In this document: positions 48,158 through 56,745 of the stretch, piece after piece
Layout: each line of letters begins with the position of its first letter
Numbering within the stretch: the first letter of the stretch is position 1
Source of the DNA: Citrobacter sp. R56
Lineage (GTDB): Bacteria > Pseudomonadota > Gammaproteobacteria > Enterobacterales > Enterobacteriaceae
DNA length: 64,000 nt
Assembly: GCF_016811995.1 (NCBI RefSeq)
Contig: NZ_CP069159.1
Coordinates: 1,054,001-1,118,000, forward strand
Direction of reading: 5' to 3'
Notes under the pieces: model-generated
The model's database searches: none
What the model was told of the DNA's origin: nothing
The model's input: only the letters and a program-made list of their open reading frames with translations
Translations under genes and position numbers: made by a program

Positions 48158-49150
48158 TCACAATCTTCCGCCGTTTTTGACTGTTGCAGATATACTTTTA
48201 GCAGGTTTTAAATGCCTGGAGATTTCTTTCTGTTCTCGACGGATTTTGTATGAATTAATTTCTTCATAATCCTTGTGTTTATTTATTTTTGATAAATCAA
48301 CCAAGAGATTATTTCTTATCATCCACTTTACAATTCGCTTGTCGATATCTTTATAGAGAGGGCCGCCTTTATATTTATAGAAGTGAATATCATGAATTTC
48401 ACTGATGAAATCAAGTATGGATAAGATTTCTTTATAATCACCAATGTAACTGTTAATGGTGAAATGGTCTTTATTAAGTTCTATTTTGAATCCATGTTCA
48501 GAAAGGTAATACAAGAAAAAGGCTGAGTCGAGATCACAAAAATCTACATGCAGCGTTCTTCTGTCAAATTTATCAATATGCGAGAGAATGATATCATGTA
48601 ATTCATAATCATATACATTTTCAATAAATCCTTTCCCTGAATGATCAATTTGATTGACATTGCATCCAGCATCTATTGCTACGGATAAAACTTCCGGGGA
48701 AAGGGGCATGAAGAGAATATTCATTCCTTTTTTATCGATGTGATTTATATCACAACCAGCATTAATTAATTCTGTCAATCCTTCAGCATTCCTGTAATGT
48801 TCAAAAATGCATGTGTAGCCATTAGTATCCGTATGCGAGGTGTCTAAACCCAGTTCAATCAGTTTCTTCAGTATTTCTGGATTTTTTTGATGAAAGAGCG
48901 CATTTTGCCCATGTCCGTTGATATGGTGTATATTAATTCCATAACTGAGCAGGCAATCCATGGCTTCCAGGGTTCTGCAGGCAAAAATGGCATTGTTGCC
49001 GTTACTGTTAACAGCATTAATGTCATAGCCTATTTTTAAAGCTTTCTTTATATCATCAGGTGATCTTGCATTGAAGAATAATTCAGAAATGGCAAGGTCT
49101 AATGCCTTTTCTAATAATCCCTTTTGTAATAAGGATATGACTAATTCCAT
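48158..49150 (-). CDS. Ankyrin-repeat protein 1
   Basis: A 330-residue protein. Residues about 30-190 are six or so degenerate ankyrin repeats of 30-33 residues with recurring units such as GYDINAVNSNGNNAIFACRT, GLDTSHTDTNGYTCIFEH and GCDINHIDKKGMNILFMP. The C-terminal third is unrelated to ankyrin and matches, by pattern, the other two ankyrin genes here (LVDLSKINKHKDYEEINSYKI; ends KNGGRL against KRL). Start at the ATG six bases after GGGGG. Role unknown; scaffold or immunity-like partner is possible. Confidence 0.75.
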   Translation of the reverse strand: MELVISLLQKGLLEKALDLAISELFFNARSPDDIKKALKIGYDINAVNSNGNNAIFACRTLEAMDCLLSYGINIHHINGHGQNALFHQKNPEILKKLIELGLDTSHTDTNGYTCIFEHYRNAEGLTELINAGCDINHIDKKGMNILFMPLSPEVLSVAIDAGCNVNQIDHSGKGFIENVYDYELHDIILSHIDKFDRRTLHVDFCDLDSAFFLYYLSEHGFKIELNKDHFTINSYIGDYKEILSILDFISEIHDIHFYKYKGGPLYKDIDKRIVKWMIRNNLLVDLSKINKHKDYEEINSYKIRREQKEISRHLKPAKSISATVKNGGRL

Positions 49151-49339
49151 AAACACCCCCATGAAAAAATGTTTAAGTCATTAGATATCAGAAATTCTGT
49201 GAAATGCAACAACTGGGGAAAGGTGTTCATGATGTGCGGAATAAAAATTTCCACAAACCACCCGTGGATACATCAGAAACACCTGCAGTAAATTTACGCC
49301 TGTAACCTGCCGTCCGGACTATAGGACCAAACCTTCGCG

Positions 49340-49472
<133 letters not shown>

Positions 49473-49517
49473 ACAAGGTGGATCAACATTAGACCGTCGG
49501 TGGTGGCGGTATGCGGA

Positions 49518-49763
49518 TCACTTTTTACCCGTTGTTGACCCCTGGCGCTCCCAAACCATTTCCAGTGCTCTGATGGTAAGTTTGTTGTCAGGTGAGAATT
49601 GAATTTCATTGCCCACCCCTCCGGTTTTTCTGGCGAACAGGTCGAGAACAACGACAAGATACGCCCAGAGTAAAGTAAGAGGCAGGGCGTAGTCGGTCCA
49701 TGTCCCTGCCTCTCCTTTCCTGACAGGACGTAGACCCTGGCAAGTTGCATCAAAAGATAACAA
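49518..49763 (-). pseudogene. IS3-type transposase fragment
   Basis: The frame contains YLVVVLDLFARKTGG...SPDNKLTIRALEMVWERQG, which follows the IS3 OrfB core YLAVVLDLFARKPVGW...SPDSRLTxKALEMAW around the first catalytic Asp. Both ends are missing. Confidence 0.75.
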
Positions 49764-49907
49764 ATTTCTCAGTTCAACTTCCTTCTGGCTAGGTTAACTT
49801 GCAAGCAGGAACTGCTTTTCATCGATTAGTGAATACGGTAGTTTTTTCAAACTAACTGAACTCTATTCGTATGACTTAAATCTTTAAGAAGGCAGGAGAT
49901 TTGAATT

Positions 49908-50762
49908 TTGAAAAACTGGTCACCAGAGCATACTAAAGAAATCAAAGCTTGGCTTGACATAGATAACTATCGCAAGCTCGAAGACATCAGTTTAAATGCC
50001 TTGTATCACGAACTTTGGGCAAGAGCACTTCTGTACAAGCCTGGGCCTACTGACGAAGAAAAGAAAGGGCTATGGGTGTACATGACTGAAATTTTCAGTG
50101 GGAACCCCCATCTTTTCAAAGGGAAGCATCTCGATTATCCAACAGTTAACGATACTCTCTACAGTCCTCCACACATTTTTATCACGGATATCACCAGGCT
50201 TGCTGAACTTAGTGTGATGGCTCTTAGTGTGAATCTTTTCACCTGGGAGGAAGGAAACGATGAATATTGTGTTAATGCGCCTCATCACGAAGCTTATGTG
50301 TCACAACTCTTGTCCCCCTTATGTGAGAAAACGGTGTTGTTTGAAATCGATCTTGGTAGTGGTACTGACGATGAAATAGCCGAATCGATAAAAGCGGCCC
50401 TGCCACAATGGAGATCGGTAAAAGGAGTGGAAGTTAATGAAACCGGTATCGTTCGTTTCGGCTATGGAACCATTAAAAAAATCATAAATTACAGGTTGGT
50501 TGCGATGCTGGACATCTTACTTTGGGCAAAAAGGAAAGAACTAAGAATCTCAGATGATCGCCTCTCCCGGCTTCTTTATACTGATGAAGATGAAGAAACA
50601 ACTACCCGTTTAGGGTATCACATTAAAGACTCAGATCGTCCGCTTGCGATGAAAGCTGCAACGATAGACTTCATTAGGCAGTTCAATTTTTTCATGAACC
50701 GAAATCCCCACCTGAAAAACATGAGAGTTTCAGATGTGATGAAACTCTCTGATTCTAACTGA
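49908..50762 (+). CDS. DUF6387-like protein of satellite/island elements
   Basis: A 284-residue acidic soluble protein (PEHTKEIKAWLDIDNYRKLED... and VRFGYGTIKKIINYRLVAMLDILLWAKRKEL). I assign DUF6387 from memory of island genes next to alpA; confidence in the name is moderate. It starts with TTG, chosen because AGGAGA stands eight bases before it. Its stop lies 122 bases before the AlpA gene on the same strand. Confidence 0.6.
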   Translation: MKNWSPEHTKEIKAWLDIDNYRKLEDISLNALYHELWARALLYKPGPTDEEKKGLWVYMTEIFSGNPHLFKGKHLDYPTVNDTLYSPPHIFITDITRLAELSVMALSVNLFTWEEGNDEYCVNAPHHEAYVSQLLSPLCEKTVLFEIDLGSGTDDEIAESIKAALPQWRSVKGVEVNETGIVRFGYGTIKKIINYRLVAMLDILLWAKRKELRISDDRLSRLLYTDEDEETTTRLGYHIKDSDRPLAMKAATIDFIRQFNFFMNRNPHLKNMRVSDVMKLSDSN

Positions 50763-50884
50763 TCTCGAATTCCCGAAGTCTACTACTGCAGGGCAGACCG
50801 TAACCCTGCAGTTAGGAAGCTCGCTCCTTTCTTTTCCCAACTGTTCGTATAGTGATCCCATCACAACGACAAAGGGAAAACAAA

Positions 50885-51091
50885 ATGAACAATCAAAATA
50901 CCCGCCTAATTCGCTTGCCAGAAGTTATGAACAGAACCGGCTATGGCAAGGCCTGGATTTATCGTCTAATCAACGAAGGTTTATTTCCACAACCAATAAA
51001 AATTGGTTCGCGTGCAATTGCATTTGTCGAAAGCGAAGTTGATGAATGGATCGCATCTGCAATTGAACGTTCACGTAAAAATGCAGCCTGA
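50885..51091 (+). CDS. AlpA-family excisionase/regulator
   Basis: A 68-residue winged-helix protein: LIRLPEVMNRTGYGKAWIYRLINEGLFPQPIKIGSRAIAF..EVDEWI is the full AlpA/Vis pattern. In CP4-57 and P4-like elements AlpA drives excision or late gene activation. ATG at 50885 after AAAGGGAAAACAAA. Together with its island setting this suggests an integrative element; no integrase gene is inside the window. Confidence 0.88.
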   Translation: MNNQNTRLIRLPEVMNRTGYGKAWIYRLINEGLFPQPIKIGSRAIAFVESEVDEWIASAIERSRKNAA

Positions 51092-51295
51092 TTACGGGGC
51101 TAATGATGAGTGTATTAAATTTGGTGTGTAAAAATAAATGGTGCTATTCAACAATGAGCCGAGGGCCGCCTGATATTTTATAAGTAGTATTAGGTTAGGC
51201 TTTGGTATTAAGAAGTAATAACAATAGTCATTGGTGGAAATTATGATGGCATTTTTACCGTGACATTATAAATTAATAAGTACAGGAGATTTAAA

Positions 51296-51571
51296 ATGAA
51301 TAATTCAATCAGAGTACCGGAAGATAAAGATTTTGTATGTGCATTTGTGACTTCACCGGATAGCTTGTATGAGGCTATTGAAACCTATCGTAATTATGTA
51401 GATCCAGTCGAAGAGATAGAGTTTGAGCACGTCCTTCTTTATTTGTTGTGTTCTATACTGGTCGAAGGTGCTACAGATGTTACCATTAATGATGAAGTAC
51501 GAATGTGTATTGAGCACCTTGTCAATGAAAAAAATATTATCAGAAAGAATAACGCAGGTAAAAAGGTGTAA
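51296..51571 (+). CDS. Small acidic protein of unknown function
   Basis: A 91-residue acidic protein (MNNSIRVPEDKDFVCAFVTS... CIEHLVNEKNIIRKNNAGKKV) with an excellent ribosome site, ACAGGAGATTTAAA, before the ATG. Helical prediction, no known domain. It follows the AlpA gene by about 200 bases and may belong to the same element. Confidence 0.65.
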   Translation: MNNSIRVPEDKDFVCAFVTSPDSLYEAIETYRNYVDPVEEIEFEHVLLYLLCSILVEGATDVTINDEVRMCIEHLVNEKNIIRKNNAGKKV

Positions 51572-51693
51572 AGTCTGTAATAAATTATCATGGGTACAGA
51601 CAGCACAAGTCTGTACCTTCTTATTTTAATCCTACTGGTAATGATATATAAAAATTATGTGCTTTTGATAGCGGTCATGTGGTTTTGCTATAG

Positions 51694-51720
51694 TAAGCAT
51701 TGCAGGATAGGAATATCCTA
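51694..51720 (-). other. Candidate oriT nic site
   Basis: The minus strand here reads CCTATCCTGCA, matching the nick-region core of RP4-type (MOBP) origins (YATCCTG). A 5-bp inverted repeat AGGAT...ATCCT adjoins. A MOBP-type relaxase pair lies 4 kb away. The match is short and could be chance. Confidence 0.3.
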
Positions 51721-51744
51721 AACTTTCATTCTCTGCCCTTTGTT

Positions 51745-52050
51745 TTATTTAAGATAACTGAAAAATACAGGGTTTAAACGATACTGGTATTTAAACTCAG
51801 TAGGTATAATAACATTCGTATCAATCAGTTCATCGATGGCCCGATAAAATCGGGCTGGCGTAATATGTATATCTTCCTGCTGTGCGATGGATGTTGCACG
51901 GTGAAAGTTCAGGTAAACAGTGTTTTTATCTGGTGTGTATGAAGCGATTAATGTGAGAAGCCAAAACACATAGTGAGCAGTATTGTTCAGATTGCGTTGT
52001 TCATCTGATAATTTATTCTGGTAAAGGTAAGCAGGGAGTCTTTGCTTCAT
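51745..52050 (-). CDS. Small winged-helix protein, RepL-like
   Basis: A 101-residue protein with a helical N-terminus and a winged helix (ITPARFYRAIDELIDTNVIIPTEFKYQYRLNPVFF). It resembles the second half of the protein encoded upstream at 52136, so the two may be paralogues or partners. Possible plasmid-type replication control or transcription factor. Confidence 0.6.
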   Translation of the reverse strand: MKQRLPAYLYQNKLSDEQRNLNNTAHYVFWLLTLIASYTPDKNTVYLNFHRATSIAQQEDIHITPARFYRAIDELIDTNVIIPTEFKYQYRLNPVFFSYLK

Positions 52051-52135
52051 AAAGATATCCTTTGTTTTGTTAAGTTTTTCGCTGGTGTGGGGCGTAAAAT
52101 CACCGCGCTGTTATGTCTTTTAAAAGGGAATGCCG

Positions 52136-52684
52136 TCAGTTGGATATCTGTTTCTGGATTTTTTTTACAGGCTTTGTTTTGCGCCCTGCGCGATAAAAGT
52201 TGAATGAAGTGGCAAAATCTTCAGTCTCAAGTCTGGATTTACTGAATTTATCCATCAGATCTTCATTGAAACGATGAGGAATACCTTTTACGCATAAATT
52301 AGAATTCAGGTAAACCTGACCGTCTTCAGCGTTACGGATCAGTATTTTCCTCTCAAATAATTCTCTGAATGCACGTGAAACATTCGATTTATTCAGTCCT
52401 AACTCTCTGGCAGTACGTGACTGTGAAAAGTCAGGGATAATATTTCCATAATCAATGACTGAGAAAAGATAAAGAACAATTCTGAATGCCGTTGGTGTCA
52501 GATCCATTCGGGCGAGTGTGGCCGTATTATCTTTGAAGATCATCGAAAAATCGTCACGAAAGGATGTCTTTTTACAGGCACTTGCTTTAACTTTTATTTC
52601 TTCCAGATCTTCGGGCATAACATCTAATGCTTCTGCAATGATTGCTTTTTGTTCTTTAGTTAACATAACACTTGTGTTTGACAT
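52136..52684 (-). CDS. RepL/replication-type winged-helix protein
   Basis: A 182-residue protein: acidic N-terminus, then winged helix with RMDLTPTAFRIVLYLFSVID and RELGLNKSNVSRAFRELFERKILIRN, wing DGQVYLNSNLCVKGIP. This follows the RepL pattern of small-plasmid replication proteins and some satellite regulators. The C-terminus is Lys-rich. The gap to the next gene is 85 bases, so the two are probably one operon, divergent from the non-coding region at 52685. Confidence 0.6.
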   Translation of the reverse strand: MSNTSVMLTKEQKAIIAEALDVMPEDLEEIKVKASACKKTSFRDDFSMIFKDNTATLARMDLTPTAFRIVLYLFSVIDYGNIIPDFSQSRTARELGLNKSNVSRAFRELFERKILIRNAEDGQVYLNSNLCVKGIPHRFNEDLMDKFSKSRLETEDFATSFNFYRAGRKTKPVKKIQKQISN

Positions 52685-53679
52685 AATGGCTCCTTTTTTA
52701 TTATTGTGATAACAGATATGGCATATTAAATTTGTTTGTCAATATTATTAGTAATAAAAATTTAAAAATATTATATTTATTGCTCTGTGATTATTTTTTT
52801 TAGTGAAATATTAAGGGTTGTCAGAGTTATTACGAAGGGTGCTAAATTTCACCATCACCCGTTATGTCATTAATAATTTTTGGTTCTGAAAGATACAACC
52901 AATATTCTATCTTAACTTGTTGATGTAATTGATTAATTTTCTTTTTGTATTTGCAAGATAAAAGAGTGATAAAGAAACAAGAAACCGAAATTTAGCTTTA
53001 GACTGACACAAAATTCAATTGTACACAGTTTGATAAACACTGCTATTGCTGATTTTCCTTCGTAATATTATTCCTTAAGTGAAGCCTGCGCACCTGTATG
53101 TTGCGCCACTGGGCTTCAGAACATTGCTATAGTGTTTAACTGTCAGTAGAAATACGCTTCGCGCAGGAGTTCAGACAGTTGGGTTTAGCTCTCAGCACAA
53201 ATACGCTTCGCGCAGAGATTCAGACTGCTGAGTTTAGCGAAAGAGTGGACCCGACTACATGATTTACCCGTTAACTTAATACGGCTCACGCCGGAACCCC
53301 TTCGGAAAAATCCTTTCTGCTTCAGCGAGTGAGTGCTGTGGGCACTCAGCGGCGCTGCAAGAGGGATTAAACGTTGGGTTTTCATCTGACGGGTAAAAAT
53401 AATCTACATATATCTGTCGTCGGGGGCGTGAGCCGGTGCGTAGCACTCTCTCAAAAAAATTCCTGAAGGGGTTTTATCTGAAATATGGAAACTACCTGGC
53501 TTTTGAAAAAAAGAAGTGGTAATGCAATCGATCGGACTCAACATTGCAACAGCGTAAGCTGTTTTCAGTATTAAAAGAATAAATAGTTGTCATTTTAAAA
53601 TAAAACATTTTCAATTTTGTATTGATTTAAATTTTAAAGCTGATAGTACTTAATTATAAAAACAAAAAAGGAGAGGGTT
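52685..53679. other. Large non-coding region with structured repeats
   Basis: About 1 kb with no credible gene. It holds a run of palindromes: GAAGCC...GGCTTC near 53080-53117, the two covarying hairpins at 53138-53232, GAGTGC...GCACTC near 53330-53346, and two short motif pairs in opposite orientation (CGGCTCACGCC at 53282 with GGCGTGAGCCG at 53425; AACCCCTTCGGA at 53295 with TCCTGAAGGGGTT at 53461). The layout suggests a control or replication locus. The 66-codon minus frame at 53185 reads across the hairpins and is probably not a gene. Confidence 0.6.
53138..53232 (+). ncRNA. Two tandem hairpins with identical core and covarying stems
   Basis: Unit 1 (53138-53180) has stem AACTGTC / GACAGTT; unit 2 (53191-53232) has stem CTCAGCA / TGCTGAG. 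Between the arms both carry the same 17-base AAATACGCTTCGCGCAG (53150-53166 and 53199-53215), with an inner CGC-TTC-GCG mini-hairpin and a common G.TTCAGAC; a shared GTTTAGC follows each. All seven stem pairs are kept although the bases differ, the sign of selection on structure. P4-type satellites regulate immunity with small RNAs and paired target sites; this is a possible analogue. Confidence 0.6.
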
Positions 53680-54105
53680 ATGAGTAATATTTGTGTTTCT
53701 TCTCAGGAAGAAAAGTTTATATTTGTTGTTGATAAATATATAACACACCATCGCGACAGTGTTAATAACAATATTTTTTACAGAAAACTTTATGTGCTTT
53801 TCGCTGGATACCATCTGAAGTATTTTTATTCACGGGCGCAATATCGCAATTCGTGTTATCACGTTGATAATATCATGCAGATGTTTATGGGTGTCGTTTC
53901 TACCCTGAAGGCCCCTCTGCTCAGGCAACTCGCAAACAGTGACACATTACTGCATTGCCTGAATTCGCTCGTGAATTATATTTCAGGCAATCTGGATGAA
54001 GCAGAGCACATTTATGCTGATTTACTGGCACAGTATGAAAAGAAACGCATTGCACGTTCTCTGGCTTATACACCACCAGGATCCGTGGTCAGGAAAAGGC
54101 TGTGA
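53680..54105 (+). CDS. Hypothetical protein of the mobilizable element
   Basis: A 141-residue soluble helical protein (SQEEKFIFVVDKYITHHRDS... NLDEAEHIYADLLAQYEKKRI). AAAAAGGAGAGGG precedes the ATG at ideal spacing. It reads away from the structured repeats and towards the lipoprotein genes. No family recognised. Confidence 0.65.
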   Translation: MSNICVSSQEEKFIFVVDKYITHHRDSVNNNIFYRKLYVLFAGYHLKYFYSRAQYRNSCYHVDNIMQMFMGVVSTLKAPLLRQLANSDTLLHCLNSLVNYISGNLDEAEHIYADLLAQYEKKRIARSLAYTPPGSVVRKRL

Positions 54106-54241
54106 GGCAGCGGATACGTACTGGACAGGGGATGGCAGAGTGACATAAAAGCAGTCGTTTCCCGCAAGACATTACCGGGCATTAAAAAGGCAGGAGCCAC
54201 CGGTCTGGTGTCCTGCCTGGCGGGATTGTTTTACTGTGGTC

Positions 54242-54562
54242 TTACTTATCAATGACCTGCCAGCCATCATCCGTTTTGATCAGCGTGACAGCCGCTGTGC
54301 GTTTTTCGTTATCGACAACAGCTGTTACATTGCATTTGTAGCTTTTATCCGATAGTTTTTCGCAGTCATGCTTTTTGACAGATTTTAATTCCCGCAGTGC
54401 GTCTTTCGGGACATCTTTACCTGCTATGGATTTAACGATGGCATTCGTCTGCTCCATGACCTTATTCATCGCAGTGTAAATATCCTGCTCAGACGGTTCA
54501 CCGGTACAGCCACTCAGCAAAAAAATGGACGCAATGAGTGTGGTAAATGCATATGTTTTCAT
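54242..54562 (-). CDS. Small lipoprotein
   Basis: A 106-residue lipoprotein with the lipobox LLSGC near residue 18; the rest is charged helix then a beta-hairpin with one cysteine pair (HDCEKLSDKSYKCNV) and TLIKTDDGWQVIDK at the end, like NTF2/DUF4878-type folds. It may be part of a surface-exclusion or stress pair with the following lipoprotein. Confidence 0.65.
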   Translation of the reverse strand: MKTYAFTTLIASIFLLSGCTGEPSEQDIYTAMNKVMEQTNAIVKSIAGKDVPKDALRELKSVKKHDCEKLSDKSYKCNVTAVVDNEKRTAAVTLIKTDDGWQVIDK

Positions 54563-54588
54563 AAAATAATCCCAGACTGTAGAGTACG

Positions 54589-54975
54589 TTATTGAATAAG
54601 GCCGGTTTTCATCTTGCTGTTGTTTTCAGAGAACGTCCACTTACTGACCGTTTCGCCTTTAAATTCGATTTCCAGCGTTTTGGCCTGCGTCTGTGAACCG
54701 CCTGTCAGCAACCCGACCACTGGAATGAATGTGGTGGCATCAAACTGATTGTTATCCATCGAATAAGTCCATTCTTCATTGCCACTATCAAGTGTAGTTT
54801 TGGTTTCGGGCTCACCTAATGCGGTAATGATTTCTGATTTCGTTGTTTTATTTTTTATAATTTTCGACTGCAGACTTTGTGCTGTTTCGTTTTTTAGATG
54901 CTGGTTGCCTGATGTTGAACAACCAGAAATAAGGAAAGCAGAAATAAAAAACACAGAAATCATGAATCTGTTCAT
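54589..54975 (-). CDS. BamE/SmpA-like lipoprotein
   Basis: A 128-residue lipoprotein: lipobox LISGC near residue 18, then KTTKSEIITALGEPETKTTLDSGNEEWTY, which is the BamE/SmpA fold pattern, and VVGLLTGGSQTQ. The ATG at 54975 has GAGAG six bases before; the one at 54987 has no site. Adjacent to another lipoprotein and a zinc-ribbon membrane protein on the same strand. Confidence 0.7.
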   Translation of the reverse strand: MNRFMISVFFISAFLISGCSTSGNQHLKNETAQSLQSKIIKNKTTKSEIITALGEPETKTTLDSGNEEWTYSMDNNQFDATTFIPVVGLLTGGSQTQAKTLEIEFKGETVSKWTFSENNSKMKTGLIQ

Positions 54976-55024
54976 AAGTTCTCTCATATTAATTTTTTAT
55001 GTTTACGGTGGTATGAAATTAATA

Positions 55025-55300
55025 TCACCGTATAAAAACAACTCTGTCTGCATATTTCTTTTTAATAATGCAGATAAGAATAATGACGCTGGCAAAAAAC
55101 GTAATGACTGAGACAGGAGTGCTGCCGGTCAATGAAAATACTAACCAGGCGAGAGCTAATGCCACGAATTGAAACAGGAATGCCACACTGAGCGGACTCT
55201 CACCGTAGGCGACTTTTGCATGGCATCCTTTGCAAATCCGCACGCCGTGCGGGCTTTGTGTAAAGCAGAAGGGGCAGCTAATCGTTTTATTATCCATCAT
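55025..55300 (-). CDS. Zinc-ribbon membrane protein
   Basis: A 91-residue protein: N-terminal zinc ribbon with CPFC (residues 9-12) and CKGC (about 23-26), then two transmembrane helices (about 38-58 and 62-80) and a basic tail. GGAGTC stands before the double ATG. Function unknown; probably part of the same cargo as the lipoproteins. Confidence 0.7.
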   Translation of the reverse strand: MMDNKTISCPFCFTQSPHGVRICKGCHAKVAYGESPLSVAFLFQFVALALAWLVFSLTGSTPVSVITFFASVIILICIIKKKYADRVVFIR

Positions 55301-55485
55301 GACTCCGTGGCCTGATTTAAGGTGATGTATTTTTGAACATTTTCGATGAATGATCCGCTTTAGTAAAATTGCTTGTACCGATCGATGGATCTCTGTTAAT
55401 AGGATATAACTATCATAACAAGATTATCGATCTATATAAACGATCAATATTTTATTGACTATCACTAAAGTATGGATTAGTTAAC

Positions 55486-56745
55486 TTATGGTGCAGGATG
55501 GGGGTTATTTTTAACTAATTGTTCTTTAATGGGATTTGTTGTCATGGAATGACAGGGTGTCAGAAGATGCAGGTGCAGGATTTGGTGGAAAGGATGTGCA
55601 GTGGCATGTAACAGAGACATGCCCCTGCGCCTGAGAAGTGCCACAATATGGCCGAGCAATACAAGCCACGAATGCAGACGACGCTGGCGGGGTATCTGAC
55701 GAGCTGTATTGTGCAGTTTGCTCCTGAGTTGAATGACACCCACTGTTTCCTGTTGTCTTTCCAGACGAATTTTTTCTTCAAGCTGAAGGATTTTCTCCAG
55801 AATCGTTTCCCGGTTTGCAACCTGTTCTTCAGGCTCGCATGATGGCACTGGCACTGGCACTGGCACTGGCACTGGCACTGGCACTGGCACTGGCACTGGC
55901 ACTGGCACTGGCACTGGCACTGGTACAGTCTGTTGTTGCTCTTTTTTCAGTAAGGCCAGGTGCTCTGGTGTAAAATCAATCTGCGTTTGCAGAGAAGACC
56001 AGCCATACTTTTTTCCAAGCTGAGACGCTTTAAAGGCAATACCCTGGTACTGAAATGAAAATCCATTCATTTTTCCGGTCGACGCGATATTGGGTTTACA
56101 GGTCACACCTTTCTGTTCCAGCATGTCGATAAAAGTCAGTAAATCGGGACGATGCGTTAAGACATTATCAATCAGGGTCTGCAACTGAGACTTAGGGCAG
56201 GGAACTGCTGTTCGTTCTGCCATCATCAGCTCATTGCGTGAGGGTTTTCTTTTAGCCTGAGGGCGACTGCTGGTTGCAGGTGTTGTTTCAGTGAGTCCGT
56301 GTATTCGCTCCAGTTCGCTGATAATGCGGGTGCTGATGAGATTTTCATTTTTCCCCATGTACAGCTTTCCACCGGCCATGTTAATGCGACTTGCAATGAT
56401 ATGGATATGCTGCCCGTCGGTATCATCGTGAAGGATATAACAGCGAAGGTGCGTTTCAGTGAACCCCATCCGGGTCATATAATCGTCGGCGAATGCCGCC
56501 CATTGTCTGACTGACAGTGTTTCTCCCTTTGGCAGGCGAAGCGAATTATGCCAGACAGGTTTGGCGACACCGGGGCGCAGTAGTCTTGTGCCTTCAAATT
56601 CACTGATAAGTTCAGCAGCAGTGCTTCCCGTCATGTTGCCACCGATAATATAAGGCGTGATTTTGTGGTGAGATCCTGACTTAAGGCTATAGAGAACCAC
56701 ACCTGCAAACTGTTTACCCCGCTTTATTTTCTGCATGCCTTTCAC
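55486..56745 (-). CDS. mobA: MOBP-type relaxase (MobA)
   Basis: A 419-residue mobilization nuclease. Residues 1 to about 165 are the relaxase domain: KRGKQFAGVVLYSL, IIGGNMTG, PVWHNSLRLPKGE, and the histidine motif DGQHIHIIASRI; the nicking Tyr is probably in YSLKSG near residue 20. A second region (about 190-265) resembles a DNA-binding extension. Then comes a run of about 13 Pro-Val pairs and a basic C-terminus. Its ATG overlaps the mobC stop by four bases. It would nick oriT for transfer in trans by a conjugative plasmid. Confidence 0.85.
   Translation of the reverse strand: MKGMQKIKRGKQFAGVVLYSLKSGSHHKITPYIIGGNMTGSTAAELISEFEGTRLLRPGVAKPVWHNSLRLPKGETLSVRQWAAFADDYMTRMGFTETHLRCYILHDDTDGQHIHIIASRINMAGGKLYMGKNENLISTRIISELERIHGLTETTPATSSRPQAKRKPSRNELMMAERTAVPCPKSQLQTLIDNVLTHRPDLLTFIDMLEQKGVTCKPNIASTGKMNGFSFQYQGIAFKASQLGKKYGWSSLQTQIDFTPEHLALLKKEQQQTVPVPVPVPVPVPVPVPVPVPVPVPVPVPSCEPEEQVANRETILEKILQLEEKIRLERQQETVGVIQLRSKLHNTARQIPRQRRLHSWLVLLGHIVALLRRRGMSLLHATAHPFHQILHLHLLTPCHSMTTNPIKEQLVKNNPHPAP
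55844..55921. repeat. GGCACT hexanucleotide tandem repeat inside the relaxase gene
   Basis: Thirteen perfect copies of GGCACT on the plus strand (CCAGTG read as Pro-Val on the coding strand), flanked by one imperfect unit GGTACA. Copy changes leave the frame intact but alter linker length. Confidence 0.9.

Noticed and set aside
53185-53385. 66-codon minus-strand frame in the non-coding kilobase
   Set aside because: It runs across the two conserved hairpins; no ribosome site was confirmed, and its end (LCAKRICAES) is simply the translated hairpin core.
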